From contig NZ_BMMM01000002.1 of the NCBI RefSeq assembly GCF_014645835.1, positions 366,388-430,387 of the forward strand: 64,000 nucleotides of DNA, read 5' to 3'. This DNA is from Streptomyces albiflavescens. Lineage in GTDB: Bacteria > Actinomycetota > Actinomycetes > Streptomycetales > Streptomycetaceae. Of this stretch, positions 47,432 to 56,354 are shown piece by piece (the first letter of the stretch is position 1; each line of letters starts with the position of its first letter). Made by a program: the position numbers and the translations under genes. The notes beneath the pieces are model-generated. The model made no database searches and had not been told where the DNA came from. It saw only the letters and a list, made by a program, of their open reading frames with translations.

Positions 47432-49369
47432 ATGGCTCCACAGCAGCAACGGCCCCGAAGCAGGCGGCTGGCGTGCATCGCGGCCGGCATCGTCGCGTCG
47501 GTCGCCCTTTCGTCGGGTCCCGGATACGCCGTGGGTGTCGGCATGGTGCGCGTCGTGGATCCTCCGGCGCCGACCCCGACACCGGTGACGCCGTCGGCCG
47601 CCTCCTCGACCACCGGCGTGGTGACGCCGCCCACGCCGACCGCCACGCCGACGGCACCGGAGACGCCCGCCCCGACGCCACCCGTCGTCCCGAAGGAGAC
47701 AACCAGCCCTACCGGGACGAGCACCTCCACGGAGACCCCGACCTCCACGGAGACCCCGACCTCCACGGAGTCGCCCACCTCCACGGAATCAACCGCGCCC
47801 TCGGCCGCGTCGAAGCCCGTCGCGGAACCACCCGCCATCGGCGCCTACCTCGATTACGGCCCCAGGGGTATCGCCCGGATCGAGCAGCTCAGCGAGTGGC
47901 TGGGCGGCACCGAGCTGCGAGTTGGGCACACATATCTGCCGGGTGATCGCTGGAGCAACATCGAGGGCGCGCCCGGATTCCTCGACGCCTGGGCGGACTG
48001 GCGGCGGGCGAAGGACGACCGGATGCTCGTCCTCAACGTGCCGATGCTGGAGCGCAACGAGGACCACCTCTCCGACGCCAGGGTCCGCGTCATGCTGCGG
48101 CAGGGCGCGGCCGGACTGTTCGACCGGCACTTCCGCGCGCTCGCCGAGCGGCTGGTCGAGCTGAAGGTGCCGGATACCGTCATCGTGCTCGGCTGGGAAA
48201 TGAACGGCATTACGTACACCCATCGCTGCGGTCCCGACCCGGAGGCCTGGAAGGAGTACTGGAACAGAATCGTCACCGTCATGAGGGAGGTGCCGGGACA
48301 GAAGTTCCGGTTCGATTTCACCCCGAGCCGCGGCCGGGACGCCATTCCCTGGACGGAGTGTTATCCGGGCGACGACACGGTCGACATCGTCGGCATGGAT
48401 GCGTACGACCAGCCGTCGGGTCTGTCATTCGACGAGCAAGTGACGGAGCCGTACGACCTTCAGGCGCAGGTGGACTTCGCGAATGTCCACGGAAAGCCCA
48501 TTTCCTATCCCGAATGGGGACTCTTCCGCAACGGCGACAACGCGACCTATATGAAGCGCATGCTCGCGTGGATGGACGAGCACAAGCCGCTGTACAACAC
48601 GCTCACCGACTACTGCCCGCACGGTGTGTGGCAGTGCGGGGACAACCCGAAGGCGTCCCAGGCCTACCGCGAGGCGCTCTTCGGCCACACGGCCCCGACA
48701 CCCGACCCCACTCCTGTTCCTACGCCGGTCGCGACGTCGACGCCGGTGCTTGATCCGGCGGTGTCTGCTCCTGTTTCTACGCCGGTCCCGACGTCGACGC
48801 CGGTGCTTGATCCGGCGGCAGCTACCCCTGTTTCTACGCCGGTGCCGGCGTTGACGCCGGTGCTTGATCCGGCGGTGTCTGCTCCTGTTTCTACGCCGGT
48901 CGCGGCGTTGACGCCGGTGCTTGATCCGGCGGCAGCTACCCCTGTTTCTACGCCGGTCGCGGCGTCGACGCCGGTGCTTGATCCGGCGGTGTCTGCTCCT
49001 GTTTCTACGCCGGTCGCGGCGTTGACGCCGGTGCTTGATCCGGCGGCAGCTACCCCTGTTTCTACGCCGGTGCCGGCGTTGACGCCGGTGCTTGATCCGG
49101 CGGCAGCTACCCCTGTTTCTACGCCGGTGCCGGCGTTGACGCCGGTGCTTGATCCGGCGGCAGCTACCCCTGTTCCCACGCCGGTCGCGGCGTTGACGCC
49201 GGTACTTGATCCGGCGGCAGCTACCCCCGTTCCCACACCCGACCCGACGAAGCCGCCCACGCTGGTGCCCCCGCCCAACTGCTCGCCGCTGGACCTGGGC
49301 GCCTGGGTCGAGTACTGGCTCGGCGGGAAGCTCTGTATCCGCTTCGACTGGTGGTCGCGCACGCGTTGA
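47432..49369 (+). CDS. Secreted GH26-like glycoside hydrolase with Pro/Thr repeat tail
   Basis: The 645-residue protein has a signal peptide (VALSSGPGYA), a Thr/Pro/Ser/Glu-rich linker and a GH26-like catalytic domain at about 135-415. The candidate acid/base Glu is in GWEMNG and the nucleophile in YPEWGLF, with HRCGPDPEAWKEYW between. GH26 enzymes cleave beta-mannans or mixed glucans. The tail consists of nine copies of a 19-residue unit built on TPVLDPAAATPVSTP, then a short Cys-containing end. There is no LAXTG motif. It converges on the polysaccharide operon and may trim that glycan. Confidence 0.85.
   Translation: MAPQQQRPRSRRLACIAAGIVASVALSSGPGYAVGVGMVRVVDPPAPTPTPVTPSAASSTTGVVTPPTPTATPTAPETPAPTPPVVPKETTSPTGTSTSTETPTSTETPTSTESPTSTESTAPSAASKPVAEPPAIGAYLDYGPRGIARIEQLSEWLGGTELRVGHTYLPGDRWSNIEGAPGFLDAWADWRRAKDDRMLVLNVPMLERNEDHLSDARVRVMLRQGAAGLFDRHFRALAERLVELKVPDTVIVLGWEMNGITYTHRCGPDPEAWKEYWNRIVTVMREVPGQKFRFDFTPSRGRDAIPWTECYPGDDTVDIVGMDAYDQPSGLSFDEQVTEPYDLQAQVDFANVHGKPISYPEWGLFRNGDNATYMKRMLAWMDEHKPLYNTLTDYCPHGVWQCGDNPKASQAYREALFGHTAPTPDPTPVPTPVATSTPVLDPAVSAPVSTPVPTSTPVLDPAAATPVSTPVPALTPVLDPAVSAPVSTPVAALTPVLDPAAATPVSTPVAASTPVLDPAVSAPVSTPVAALTPVLDPAAATPVSTPVPALTPVLDPAAATPVSTPVPALTPVLDPAAATPVPTPVAALTPVLDPAAATPVPTPDPTKPPTLVPPPNCSPLDLGAWVEYWLGGKLCIRFDWWSRTR
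48740..49250 (+). repeat. Nine tandem 57-bp repeats inside the GH26-like gene
   Basis: Units start every 57 bases from 48740 to 49196 with the core ACGCCGGTGCTTGATCCG. Alternating variants encode TPVLDPAVSAPV or TPVLDPAAATPV. The repeats use codons such as CTT, GAT, GTT and TCT, rare in this GC-rich genome, uniformly across copies. That points to recent expansion from one unit. Confidence 0.92.
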
Positions 49370-49390
49370 CACCGGGTGGCGGCGGGTCGC

Positions 49391-50518
49391 TCACGGCCTG
49401 CCGCCACCGTGCTCCCTCCATCGGTGCATCAGCTCCTTGCCCCGGTCGCGCGCGGCGACGTCGCACACGGCCGCCGACATCAGCGGGGCGGTGCGACGCC
49501 GGGCGAGCAGCAGCCGCTGGTTGACGACGGCGTCCGGGCGCCAGTGGTGCTTGTAGGGCTCGTCGCCGCGCAGCAGGCTCAGTGCCCCGCGTCCTCCCAT
49601 CTCGGTGTGCCGGGTACAGGCGTTGAGGAGCATCACCGCCACGTCCGCCTTGCGTTCGCGCAGTTGGGGATGGGCGCCGTACAGATACCCGCCCGCCAGA
49701 CGCCGGGACAGCAGGGTGAGGTCCACGGCCATCACGGTGTCGTCGAGCCGGAACTCGGTGACCACCGCGTCCCCGGAGCGCACCATCGGGCCCACGGAGC
49801 GGACCAGATGCTCGGAGAACCGCTGCTGAAGATGTTCGGACGTCACCTTGCGGCCCTGCCACTGCAGTCGGTGCAACTCCAGCAGCCGCCGAAGCGCCGC
49901 GTCCACCTCGTCATGGCCTACGACGCGCTGCTCGACCCCGAGCGCGGTGAGCTTGCGGAGCTTGGCCCGTACGCGCTGGGCCTTGGCGGACGGAAGCCGG
50001 CCCATCAGCTCGTCCATCGAGGTGGCGGGCAGCTCCAGGCAGAGCGAGTCCCGCACCCGGCGGCGCGGTCCGCGCCAGCGCGCGTAGATCTGCTCCACCG
50101 CACCGCCGGGACGCACCTCGCGGAAGTCGATCAGTGCGGTGCGGGCGGCCGCGGACAGTCCCGCGGTGAGCGCGGCGGCCGCCCCCTCGGCGTGCTCGTC
50201 GTCGATGAGTACGTCCCCGTAGTCGGAGATCGCCCCGCCGAGCGGTACCAGCGCGGGCAGCGGCCGGTGTACCCGCATCAGCGGCGCGACCGCGCGGAGT
50301 TCGCCGCCGTCGCGCACCACCACCAGGCGCAGTCGGCCGGGCATACCGTACGAGAGCCACCAGGAGTGCAGCCAGGCGTGGCTCTGGAACGGGGTGGCCG
50401 CCCCGCACCGGCGGTACAGGCGCCCCCAGGCAGGGCCCAGCGCAGCGAACTCGCGCTCCTCGGTGACGAGTTCGGCCCGCACGAGGTTCGTCACCTCGGC
50501 CTGAAGGGTCCCGCTCAC
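49391..50518 (-). CDS. GNAT-family acyltransferase (CelD/BcsL-like) of the polysaccharide operon
   Basis: The 375-residue protein resembles the GNAT/FemAB-like CelD group seen in bacterial polysaccharide clusters. It has an N-terminal FQSHAWLHSWWLSYG motif and a C-terminal GNAT fold with LDDTVMAVDLTLL and GGYLYGAHP. It probably transfers an acyl or amino-acyl group to the glycan or its lipid-linked unit. The GTG at 50518 overlaps the Wzz-like gene stop (GTGA); the longer frame upstream is inside that gene. It is the last gene of the eight-gene operon. Confidence 0.85.
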   Translation of the reverse strand: MSGTLQAEVTNLVRAELVTEEREFAALGPAWGRLYRRCGAATPFQSHAWLHSWWLSYGMPGRLRLVVVRDGGELRAVAPLMRVHRPLPALVPLGGAISDYGDVLIDDEHAEGAAAALTAGLSAAARTALIDFREVRPGGAVEQIYARWRGPRRRVRDSLCLELPATSMDELMGRLPSAKAQRVRAKLRKLTALGVEQRVVGHDEVDAALRRLLELHRLQWQGRKVTSEHLQQRFSEHLVRSVGPMVRSGDAVVTEFRLDDTVMAVDLTLLSRRLAGGYLYGAHPQLRERKADVAVMLLNACTRHTEMGGRGALSLLRGDEPYKHHWRPDAVVNQRLLLARRRTAPLMSAAVCDVAARDRGKELMHRWREHGGGRP

Positions 50519-51168
50519 AGCTGTCCGTGCACATCGGCGGCGGTGGCCGGGCTCGGCACCGCGGCCTGGCGCCCGGCGTCCGTGGTCCGCCGGGGACGGA
50601 CAAGCAGCACCAGACCGCCGAGCAGTCCGCCCGCGCTGGCGCCCACCAGGCCCGTCACGGTCGGTGACGCCGAGGACGCCTGGGTCGGCTTCACAGCTCG
50701 GGAGAAGGAGAGGAGCTCGATGCGGGTGCTGTCCCGGTTGTCGTTCGCGTGCAGGGTCAGCGAGCGGGAGACGGCGTTGGCCATGTCGGCGGCGACGGCC
50801 GGGCGGACGGAGGTGGCCGACACGGCGACCATCGGGGCGTCGGGGGAGGTCGCGGTCCGCACGCTCGACTGGAGCGTCTTCAGCGGTACTCCGGCCCACG
50901 CCTGCGCTTCCCCGAGTACGGCGAGCTGGGTGGCCACCCGGCCGTAGGCCTGGGCGAAGCCGAGCGCGGCCGCCGGGTCCCCCTTCTCGGTCGGTACGGC
51001 GATGACGTAACTCGTGGCGGTGTACGTCGGGGGCTTCACCACGCCGTACGCGCCGCCGAGCATTCCGCCGAGCACGGTGGTGGCGAGCAGGGTCAACGAT
51101 GCCAGGGTCTTCGTGCGGGCGCGTGTCGTTCCCGTGGGGCGGTGGCCGCTGGTCGGGTTTTCGGTCAT
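50515..51168 (-). CDS. Wzz-like polysaccharide chain-length/export protein
   Basis: This 217-residue protein has two membrane spans (about 22-44 and 170-192) bracketing an extracytoplasmic domain, the layout of short Wzz/capsular co-polymerase proteins (PPTYTATSYVIAVP near the first span). It lacks a tyrosine-kinase domain. It lies 17 bases downstream of the glycosyltransferase gene and overlaps the GNAT gene. It should set chain length or gate export of the polymer. Confidence 0.85.
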   Translation of the reverse strand: MTENPTSGHRPTGTTRARTKTLASLTLLATTVLGGMLGGAYGVVKPPTYTATSYVIAVPTEKGDPAAALGFAQAYGRVATQLAVLGEAQAWAGVPLKTLQSSVRTATSPDAPMVAVSATSVRPAVAADMANAVSRSLTLHANDNRDSTRIELLSFSRAVKPTQASSASPTVTGLVGASAGGLLGGLVLLVRPRRTTDAGRQAAVPSPATAADVHGQL

Positions 51169-51185
51169 GAGGAACTCACTCCCAG

Positions 51186-52298
51186 TCAGGTGCAGGAGAC
51201 AGCGGCCGCGTACACGTTCATGAGCTGTGCGGCGCTGCGGGTGATGCAGTAGTGGTGGGCGGCATGCGGTACGGAGCGGGGCGCGGGACCCTCCTCCCGG
51301 ACCTCCGTCAGGGCACGGGCGAACGAGGCCGCGCCGCCCCGAACCCGGCGGGCACCGCGGGCGGCGCCGGCCGGCAGGTCCTCGACGGCCGGGCAGGAGA
51401 CGTACAGCACCGGCAGCCCGGCGGCCATCGCCTCCACGACGGCCAGCCCGAACGCCTCCTCGGCGCTGGGCGAGGCGAGCACGTCCATGGCTGCTATCAG
51501 CGACGGCAGATCGGCCCCGGGGAAGCCTCCGGCGGGGCGCTCGCCGGTGAACAGCACCCGGTCCGCGACTCCCGCGTGCCGCGCCGCGCGCCGCAGCACG
51601 CTCTCCTCGATACCGCCGCCGACCAGCAACAGCCAGTAGTCATCCGGCAGTTGGGCGACGGCCCGGATCAGGACGTCGAACCGTTTGCCCGCCGCGAGCC
51701 TGCCGATACCTCCGACGAGGTACGCGCCCTCCGGCAGTCCGAGGCGGCGACGGGTGTGTGCACGCAACACCGGGTCGAAGCGGAAGCGGGCGACGTCGAC
51801 GCCGTTCGGCACGATCTCGATACGGGGTGCGGGCACGCCCCAGCGCCGCAGCCGCTCGGCGACGGTCGGCGACACGGCGACGGTGGAACGGCCCAGCCGC
51901 TCGCTGGCCAGATACAGCGCGCGGACGCCGGCGGTCAGCCTGCGGCCTTCCATCTGCGCCTCGCCGAGCGAGTGTTCGGTGGCCACGACGGCCTTCACTC
52001 CGGCCAGGCGCGCGCCGATCCGTCCGTACACGCAGGCCCGGTAGAGGTGGGTGTGCACGAGGTCGTACCGGCCCGCGCGGATCACCTCGACCAGGCGGGG
52101 GAGCGCGGCGAGGTCGCGGTTGCCGGTCATGCCGAGGTGGATGACGCGTACGCCGTCGGCGGCGAGCTCGTCGGCGACGGCGCCGGGGTTGGTGAGCGTG
52201 ACCACGTCGCACTCGACGGGCAAGTGCCTCAGCAGCAACCGCAGTTGCTGCTCCGCGCCGCCGATGCCGAGGCCGGTGATGATGTGCAGGGCCTTCAT
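51186..52298 (-). CDS. Family 4 glycosyltransferase
   Basis: The 370-residue enzyme has the GT-B fold of family GT4: an N-terminal HIITGLGIGGAEQQL donor/acceptor loop, a GGIGRLAAGK strand, and the retaining EX7E motif in SAEEAFGLAVVEAMAAGLPV. The ATG at 52298 overlaps the deacetylase stop. It adds a sugar to the lipid-linked repeat unit on the cytoplasmic face; donor and acceptor are unknown. Confidence 0.9.
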   Translation of the reverse strand: MKALHIITGLGIGGAEQQLRLLLRHLPVECDVVTLTNPGAVADELAADGVRVIHLGMTGNRDLAALPRLVEVIRAGRYDLVHTHLYRACVYGRIGARLAGVKAVVATEHSLGEAQMEGRRLTAGVRALYLASERLGRSTVAVSPTVAERLRRWGVPAPRIEIVPNGVDVARFRFDPVLRAHTRRRLGLPEGAYLVGGIGRLAAGKRFDVLIRAVAQLPDDYWLLLVGGGIEESVLRRAARHAGVADRVLFTGERPAGGFPGADLPSLIAAMDVLASPSAEEAFGLAVVEAMAAGLPVLYVSCPAVEDLPAGAARGARRVRGGAASFARALTEVREEGPAPRSVPHAAHHYCITRSAAQLMNVYAAAVSCT

Positions 52299-53107
52299 CG
52301 GATCCCCACGACCGGGCGCCGGCGCAGGCGGTGCAGCTTGTGCTTCAGCAGCAGGCGTACGGCGTTGTCGTGCTCGCCGATGTGGACACGGGGGAGGGCG
52401 AGCGGGCCGGTCAGCGGGCCGGGGTCGATCGCGCAGCCGTACGCGTATCCCGCGTCGCGCACGGCGTCGACGACCCGTCGGTCGAGGGTCCCGTACGGAT
52501 AGCAGAAGCCGTCGACGCGAGCACCGATCAACTCCGAGAGCACCGCTCTGCTTTCGGCGACCTCGGCGCGCAGGACGGCGTCGTCCGCCCGCGTCAGATC
52601 GATGTGGGTGAGTCCGTGTGAGCCGACCTCGATGCCCTCGGAGGCGGCGGCGAGCCGGATGCCCTGCTTGCCGAGCAGGGGTTTGCGGGGGCCGAGCGGA
52701 TCCCAGGCGTTGTCGCCGCTCAGCCGTCCGGGCAGGACGAAGAGGGTGGCGCCGCAGTCGTGGCGGTGCAGCAGGGGCAGGGCAGTCTCGACGAAGTCGG
52801 CGTAACCGTCGTCGAAGGTGAGGCCCACCAGGTCGCGGCCCTCACCGCGGGCGCGGGCCGCGAGCAGTTCGCCCACGCTCACGCCGCGCAGGCCCCGGCG
52901 GCGCAGCCAGCTCAGCTGCCGGTCGAGGCGGTCGGGCGAGACCGTGATGCGGTATGGGTCCTCGAAACAGTCGCCCACGGAGTGGTACATCGCCACCCAG
53001 GGGGGAGCGGCGGTCATGAGCCTGGCGGTGCGTCCCGCGAGGTGTCTCGGACTGTGCCGGGAGCTGTGCCTCGTACTGCCTCTGGTGCTGTCAGCGGAAA
53101 CGGACAT
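52295..53107 (-). CDS. Polysaccharide deacetylase (NodB domain, CE4)
   Basis: This 270-residue protein has the CE4 motifs TFDDGY, SHGLTH and CYPYGTLDRRV, so an intact metal site is likely. Known relatives remove N-acetyl groups from glycans such as poly-N-acetylglucosamine. The first ATG at 53107 overlaps the flippase gene by 17 bases; a start at 53017 (MTAAPPWVAMYHS) is the alternative. No clear signal peptide is seen, so it may act on a lipid-linked intermediate. Confidence 0.88.
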   Translation of the reverse strand: MSVSADSTRGSTRHSSRHSPRHLAGRTARLMTAAPPWVAMYHSVGDCFEDPYRITVSPDRLDRQLSWLRRRGLRGVSVGELLAARARGEGRDLVGLTFDDGYADFVETALPLLHRHDCGATLFVLPGRLSGDNAWDPLGPRKPLLGKQGIRLAAASEGIEVGSHGLTHIDLTRADDAVLRAEVAESRAVLSELIGARVDGFCYPYGTLDRRVVDAVRDAGYAYGCAIDPGPLTGPLALPRVHIGEHDNAVRLLLKHKLHRLRRRPVVGIR

Positions 53108-54899
53108 GCGGGCGCCTTCGTGTGACGGATCGGAGTGCGGGTGCGAAGCCCTGGACCCGAAGAGCCCAGGCCAGCAGGGCGAAGACGACGGTCACGGCCG
53201 TGCCGCCGGCGAGCAGGCCGAGCACGGGTGAGTCCGCGCGGCTCGCGCACAACCCCCCGGCCAAGGAGGCGACCACCGCCGCCCGCACCGGTTTGCTCAG
53301 CTCGGCCACCACCCGGCGGGTGCGGATCGGCACACTGCGCGAGCCCATGCCGTACAGCAGGAGCCCGGCGCTGACGGTGACGCCGACGGCGTTGGCGGCG
53401 GCGATCCCGCAGACCCCCCAGGAGCCGACGGTCAGCGCGCCGATCCAGGAGGTCGTGATGATCCCGGCGGTCATCGCGACCAGCGGGTACCAGGTGGGCC
53501 GTCCCGTCGAGAAGTACGAGCGGACGAGGGCGCCCACGAGGGCGTGGCCGAGGAGTCCGAGGGCGTACACGCGCATGACAGCCGCGGTGGCCGCGGTGTC
53601 CTGGGCCGTGAACGCACCGCGTTGGAAGAGGAGTTGGATGATCTGCGGGGCGCACGCGGCGATCGCGGCCGCGCCCAGGAGCACCGTGCAGGAGACGAGC
53701 GCCAGATCGCGTTCCACACGGCGGCGCGCCCGCTCGGTGTCGCCCTCGGCGACCGCCCGCGCGACCACCGGGAAGGTGACCGTGCACAGCATCAGCGAGA
53801 GCACCATCGGCATCTGGGCCACTTTCTGGGCGTAGTTCAGATGCGAGATGGCGCCGGCGGGCAGCGAGGAGGCCAGGAACCGCTCGATGAGGACCTGGGA
53901 CTGACGGCACAGGGCGAAGAGCAGAACCGTGCCGATGAGGGTCAGATCCACCGGGCGGGCTTCCTCGCCGCCCGGCTCGGCTCCGGTCGCCTCCCGGCGC
54001 CTGAGCTGCCGCAACAGCGAGGGCAGCTGCACCATCACCATCAGTGCGCCGCCCATCGCCACACCCAGGGCCGCCGAGCGCACGCCCCAGTGGCCACCGA
54101 GGACGAACATCGCCGTGATGATGGCGGTGTTGTACGCCACGTAGATGACGGCGGGCGCGATGAACCGACCGTGCGCGCGCAGCGCCGCGCTGCAGTATCC
54201 GGCAAGCCCGAAGGTCAGGACGCAGGTCGCGGTCAACCGCATGCAGTCCACGGCGAGTCCGGGATGAGGCAGGCCGGGCGCGAGGGCCGCGACCAGGTAC
54301 GGCGCCCCCACGATCAGCATCCCGGAAGCGGTCAGGCAGGCCAGCGACAGCTTGGGCAGGGTAGCGGCGACCAGGGCGCGGACCGGGTCGCCGACGCCGC
54401 CCCGGGCGCGGCGGGCGACGGCCACGCTGAACGCGGGGATCAGCACGAAGGCCAGACCGTCCTCGATCAGCAGCGTCGCCGCGCACTCCGGCACCGTCCA
54501 GGCGACCAGGAAGGCGTCCGTCTCGGACCCGGCCCCGAAGAAGTGCGCCAGCGCCTGGTCGCGGCCGAGGCCCAGCAGGGCTCCGACGATCGACAGGGCG
54601 ATCGTGACGAAGGCGGCCCTGGCGAGGAAGCGGTGGGAGGAGGGTTCCGGGGGCTTGGCGGGGGAGCGGGGAACGGTGCGGGCGGCGGGCAGCGCGACCG
54701 AGCCACCGACGTCAGCCTTGATGCCGGGCTCGCTCCGGGGCCGGGGCGCGGCCTCGGCTCTGGTATCGGCTCTGGCTCTGGTGTTGGTCCCGGTCCCGGT
54801 CCCGACTGCTGTACCGGTCTCTGTTCCGGCTCTGGAGCCGGTCTTCGCCCTGGCTCTGGCGCCGTTCCCGCTCTTGGCCCCCTGTGGCGTCACCGTCAT
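53091..54899 (-). CDS. MurJ/MviN-family lipid-linked saccharide flippase
   Basis: The 602-residue protein has a low-complexity N-terminal tail of about 85 residues rich in Ala, Arg, Thr and Gly, followed by 13-14 spans of the MurJ/MviN fold (GLGRDQALAHFFGAGSETDAFLVAW, LPAGAISHLNYAQKV, FQRGAFTAQDT). In this operon it replaces a Wzx protein and should flip the undecaprenyl-linked repeat unit. It need not be the essential lipid II flippase. It overlaps the ligase gene by ATGA. The start at 54899 is set by that overlap. Confidence 0.9.
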   Translation of the reverse strand: MTVTPQGAKSGNGARARAKTGSRAGTETGTAVGTGTGTNTRARADTRAEAAPRPRSEPGIKADVGGSVALPAARTVPRSPAKPPEPSSHRFLARAAFVTIALSIVGALLGLGRDQALAHFFGAGSETDAFLVAWTVPECAATLLIEDGLAFVLIPAFSVAVARRARGGVGDPVRALVAATLPKLSLACLTASGMLIVGAPYLVAALAPGLPHPGLAVDCMRLTATCVLTFGLAGYCSAALRAHGRFIAPAVIYVAYNTAIITAMFVLGGHWGVRSAALGVAMGGALMVMVQLPSLLRQLRRREATGAEPGGEEARPVDLTLIGTVLLFALCRQSQVLIERFLASSLPAGAISHLNYAQKVAQMPMVLSLMLCTVTFPVVARAVAEGDTERARRRVERDLALVSCTVLLGAAAIAACAPQIIQLLFQRGAFTAQDTAATAAVMRVYALGLLGHALVGALVRSYFSTGRPTWYPLVAMTAGIITTSWIGALTVGSWGVCGIAAANAVGVTVSAGLLLYGMGSRSVPIRTRRVVAELSKPVRAAVVASLAGGLCASRADSPVLGLLAGGTAVTVVFALLAWALRVQGFAPALRSVTRRRPHVRFR

Positions 54900-56350
54900 C
54901 GCGCCGCAGCCTCCCCGGACGGACCGGACGGACCGGACGGACCGGACGGACCGGGCGGACCCGCTGGACGCGACGGCCCCGGCGGGCCCGGCGGACCGGG
55001 CGGATCGGACGGATCGGACGCCAGCAGTGGCAGCGACGCCGGCGACGTCGGATCCATCAGGGCCCACCAGGCCACCAGCCCGAAGAGAACCGCCGTCAGC
55101 ACCGTCGAGGGCCCGCCGATGTCCGCGTACACGAAGTCGATCAGCTGCCAGATCAGCAGCCCGCACGCGATGAGCGCGCAGTCGACGCCCGATGGGGTCC
55201 GCCGCACCCGGACGAGTCCGCGCAGCCCGCAGACCAGCAGCGCCAGCCAGCTGCCCGCCAGGGCGAGCAGTCCGATCAGGCCCTGTTCGCTGAGCACGAG
55301 CAGGTACATGTTGTGCGGGGAGAGCAGCGGCTGTTTGCGGTAGGCGGCGCCCGCGCCCCCGGTGTCGCTGCCCGAGGAGAGGGCGAGCGAGGCGTGTCCG
55401 TCGCGGTGGTCGGGGAAGGCCTTCAGACCGACGCCGGTCAGCGGCTGTTCGCTCCACATGTCGACGGCCGCCGCCCACATCGTGTACCGGTCGACGACCG
55501 ACTGGTCGGGGGCATCGGCGACCTGCGTGATGCTGGTGATCCGCTCCTGGAGCATCGCTCCGCCGACCCCGAGCCCTCCGACCAGGATCACCGCGGCGGC
55601 GGTCACGGCGGCGCCCACCTTCAGCGCCCGCCGCATCCCGGCCAGCGCCAGCTGCGCCCCGCACGTGGCCGCGGTGGCGATCCACGCGCCCCGGCTGAAC
55701 GACACCGCGAGCGGCAGCAGCAGGATCAGCGAGCACAGCACGGCGGCCGTGCGCTGCCGAGGCGAACACGGTCCGAGGGCCAGCCCCACCGCGCACACCA
55801 GCCCGAACGCGACCACGGTCGCCATCCCCATCACGTCCGACGGCCCGAAGGTGCCCACCGCCCGGATGTCCGCGCCCATGTACAGGGCGCCGGTCCTGGT
55901 GACGTACTGGTGCACCCCGATCGCCCCCTGCCACAGGGCCAGACCGATGAACGACCAGGCCAGCAGCCGGAAGTCGCGCCGGTCCCGGACCAGCAGCAGC
56001 ACCGCGGCCGGGACCAGCACGAAGATCTGCAGGTAGCGGCCCAGGCCGGTGATCCCGGCTGCCGGGTCCAAGGCCTCGGCCGCCGCGATCGCGATACCGA
56101 CCACGGGGAGCCCGATGACGAGGGCGGCGGTGGCGGACAGGGGGCGCCGACGGCCCCGTACGAGACGCAGCGCGCAGTACAGCACGACCAGACCCGAGGC
56201 GCCGTCGGCGACGGTCGCGCCCCCCTCGCCGCCGGGCGTGACCGGCAGCCCGAGCAGGGCGATCACCGCCACGACGGGCAGGACGGGCAGCGCACGCCGG
56301 AGCGCGGAGGCCAGTGTGTCCAGGGGCGTAAGGCGCAGGGCTTGGCTCAT
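54896..56350 (-). CDS. O-antigen ligase/polymerase-like membrane protein with collagen-like tail
   Basis: The 484-residue protein has about ten to eleven spans and a large extracytoplasmic loop with the Wzy/WaaL-type PLTGVGLKAFPDH and LLSPHNMYLLVLSEQGLIG motifs. It should polymerise or ligate the repeat units outside the membrane. The last 45 residues are Gly-Pro triplets (GPPGPPGPS, GPSGPSGPSG), coded by a near-perfect 9-bp repeat. The ATG at 56350 lies four bases after the sugar transferase stop. Confidence 0.88.
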   Translation of the reverse strand: MSQALRLTPLDTLASALRRALPVLPVVAVIALLGLPVTPGGEGGATVADGASGLVVLYCALRLVRGRRRPLSATAALVIGLPVVGIAIAAAEALDPAAGITGLGRYLQIFVLVPAAVLLLVRDRRDFRLLAWSFIGLALWQGAIGVHQYVTRTGALYMGADIRAVGTFGPSDVMGMATVVAFGLVCAVGLALGPCSPRQRTAAVLCSLILLLPLAVSFSRGAWIATAATCGAQLALAGMRRALKVGAAVTAAAVILVGGLGVGGAMLQERITSITQVADAPDQSVVDRYTMWAAAVDMWSEQPLTGVGLKAFPDHRDGHASLALSSGSDTGGAGAAYRKQPLLSPHNMYLLVLSEQGLIGLLALAGSWLALLVCGLRGLVRVRRTPSGVDCALIACGLLIWQLIDFVYADIGGPSTVLTAVLFGLVAWWALMDPTSPASLPLLASDPSDPPGPPGPPGPSRPAGPPGPSGPSGPSGPSGEAAAR

Positions 56351-56354
56351 CGGC

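Noticed and set aside
48740..49250. Possible CRISPR array
   Set aside because: The repeats are directly adjacent 57-bp coding units in frame with the GH26-like gene. There are no unique spacers and no cas genes. The same holds for the other tandem repeats in the window.
48425..49372. Leftward 315-codon frame across the GH26-like gene
   Set aside because: It is the reverse complement of the 57-bp repeats, gives an Arg-rich repeat with no family resemblance, and has no ribosome binding site.
53544..55343. Rightward 599-codon frame opposite the MurJ-type gene
   Set aside because: It is antisense to well-supported membrane proteins and shows the low-complexity Gly/Arg/Asp composition of a shadow frame.
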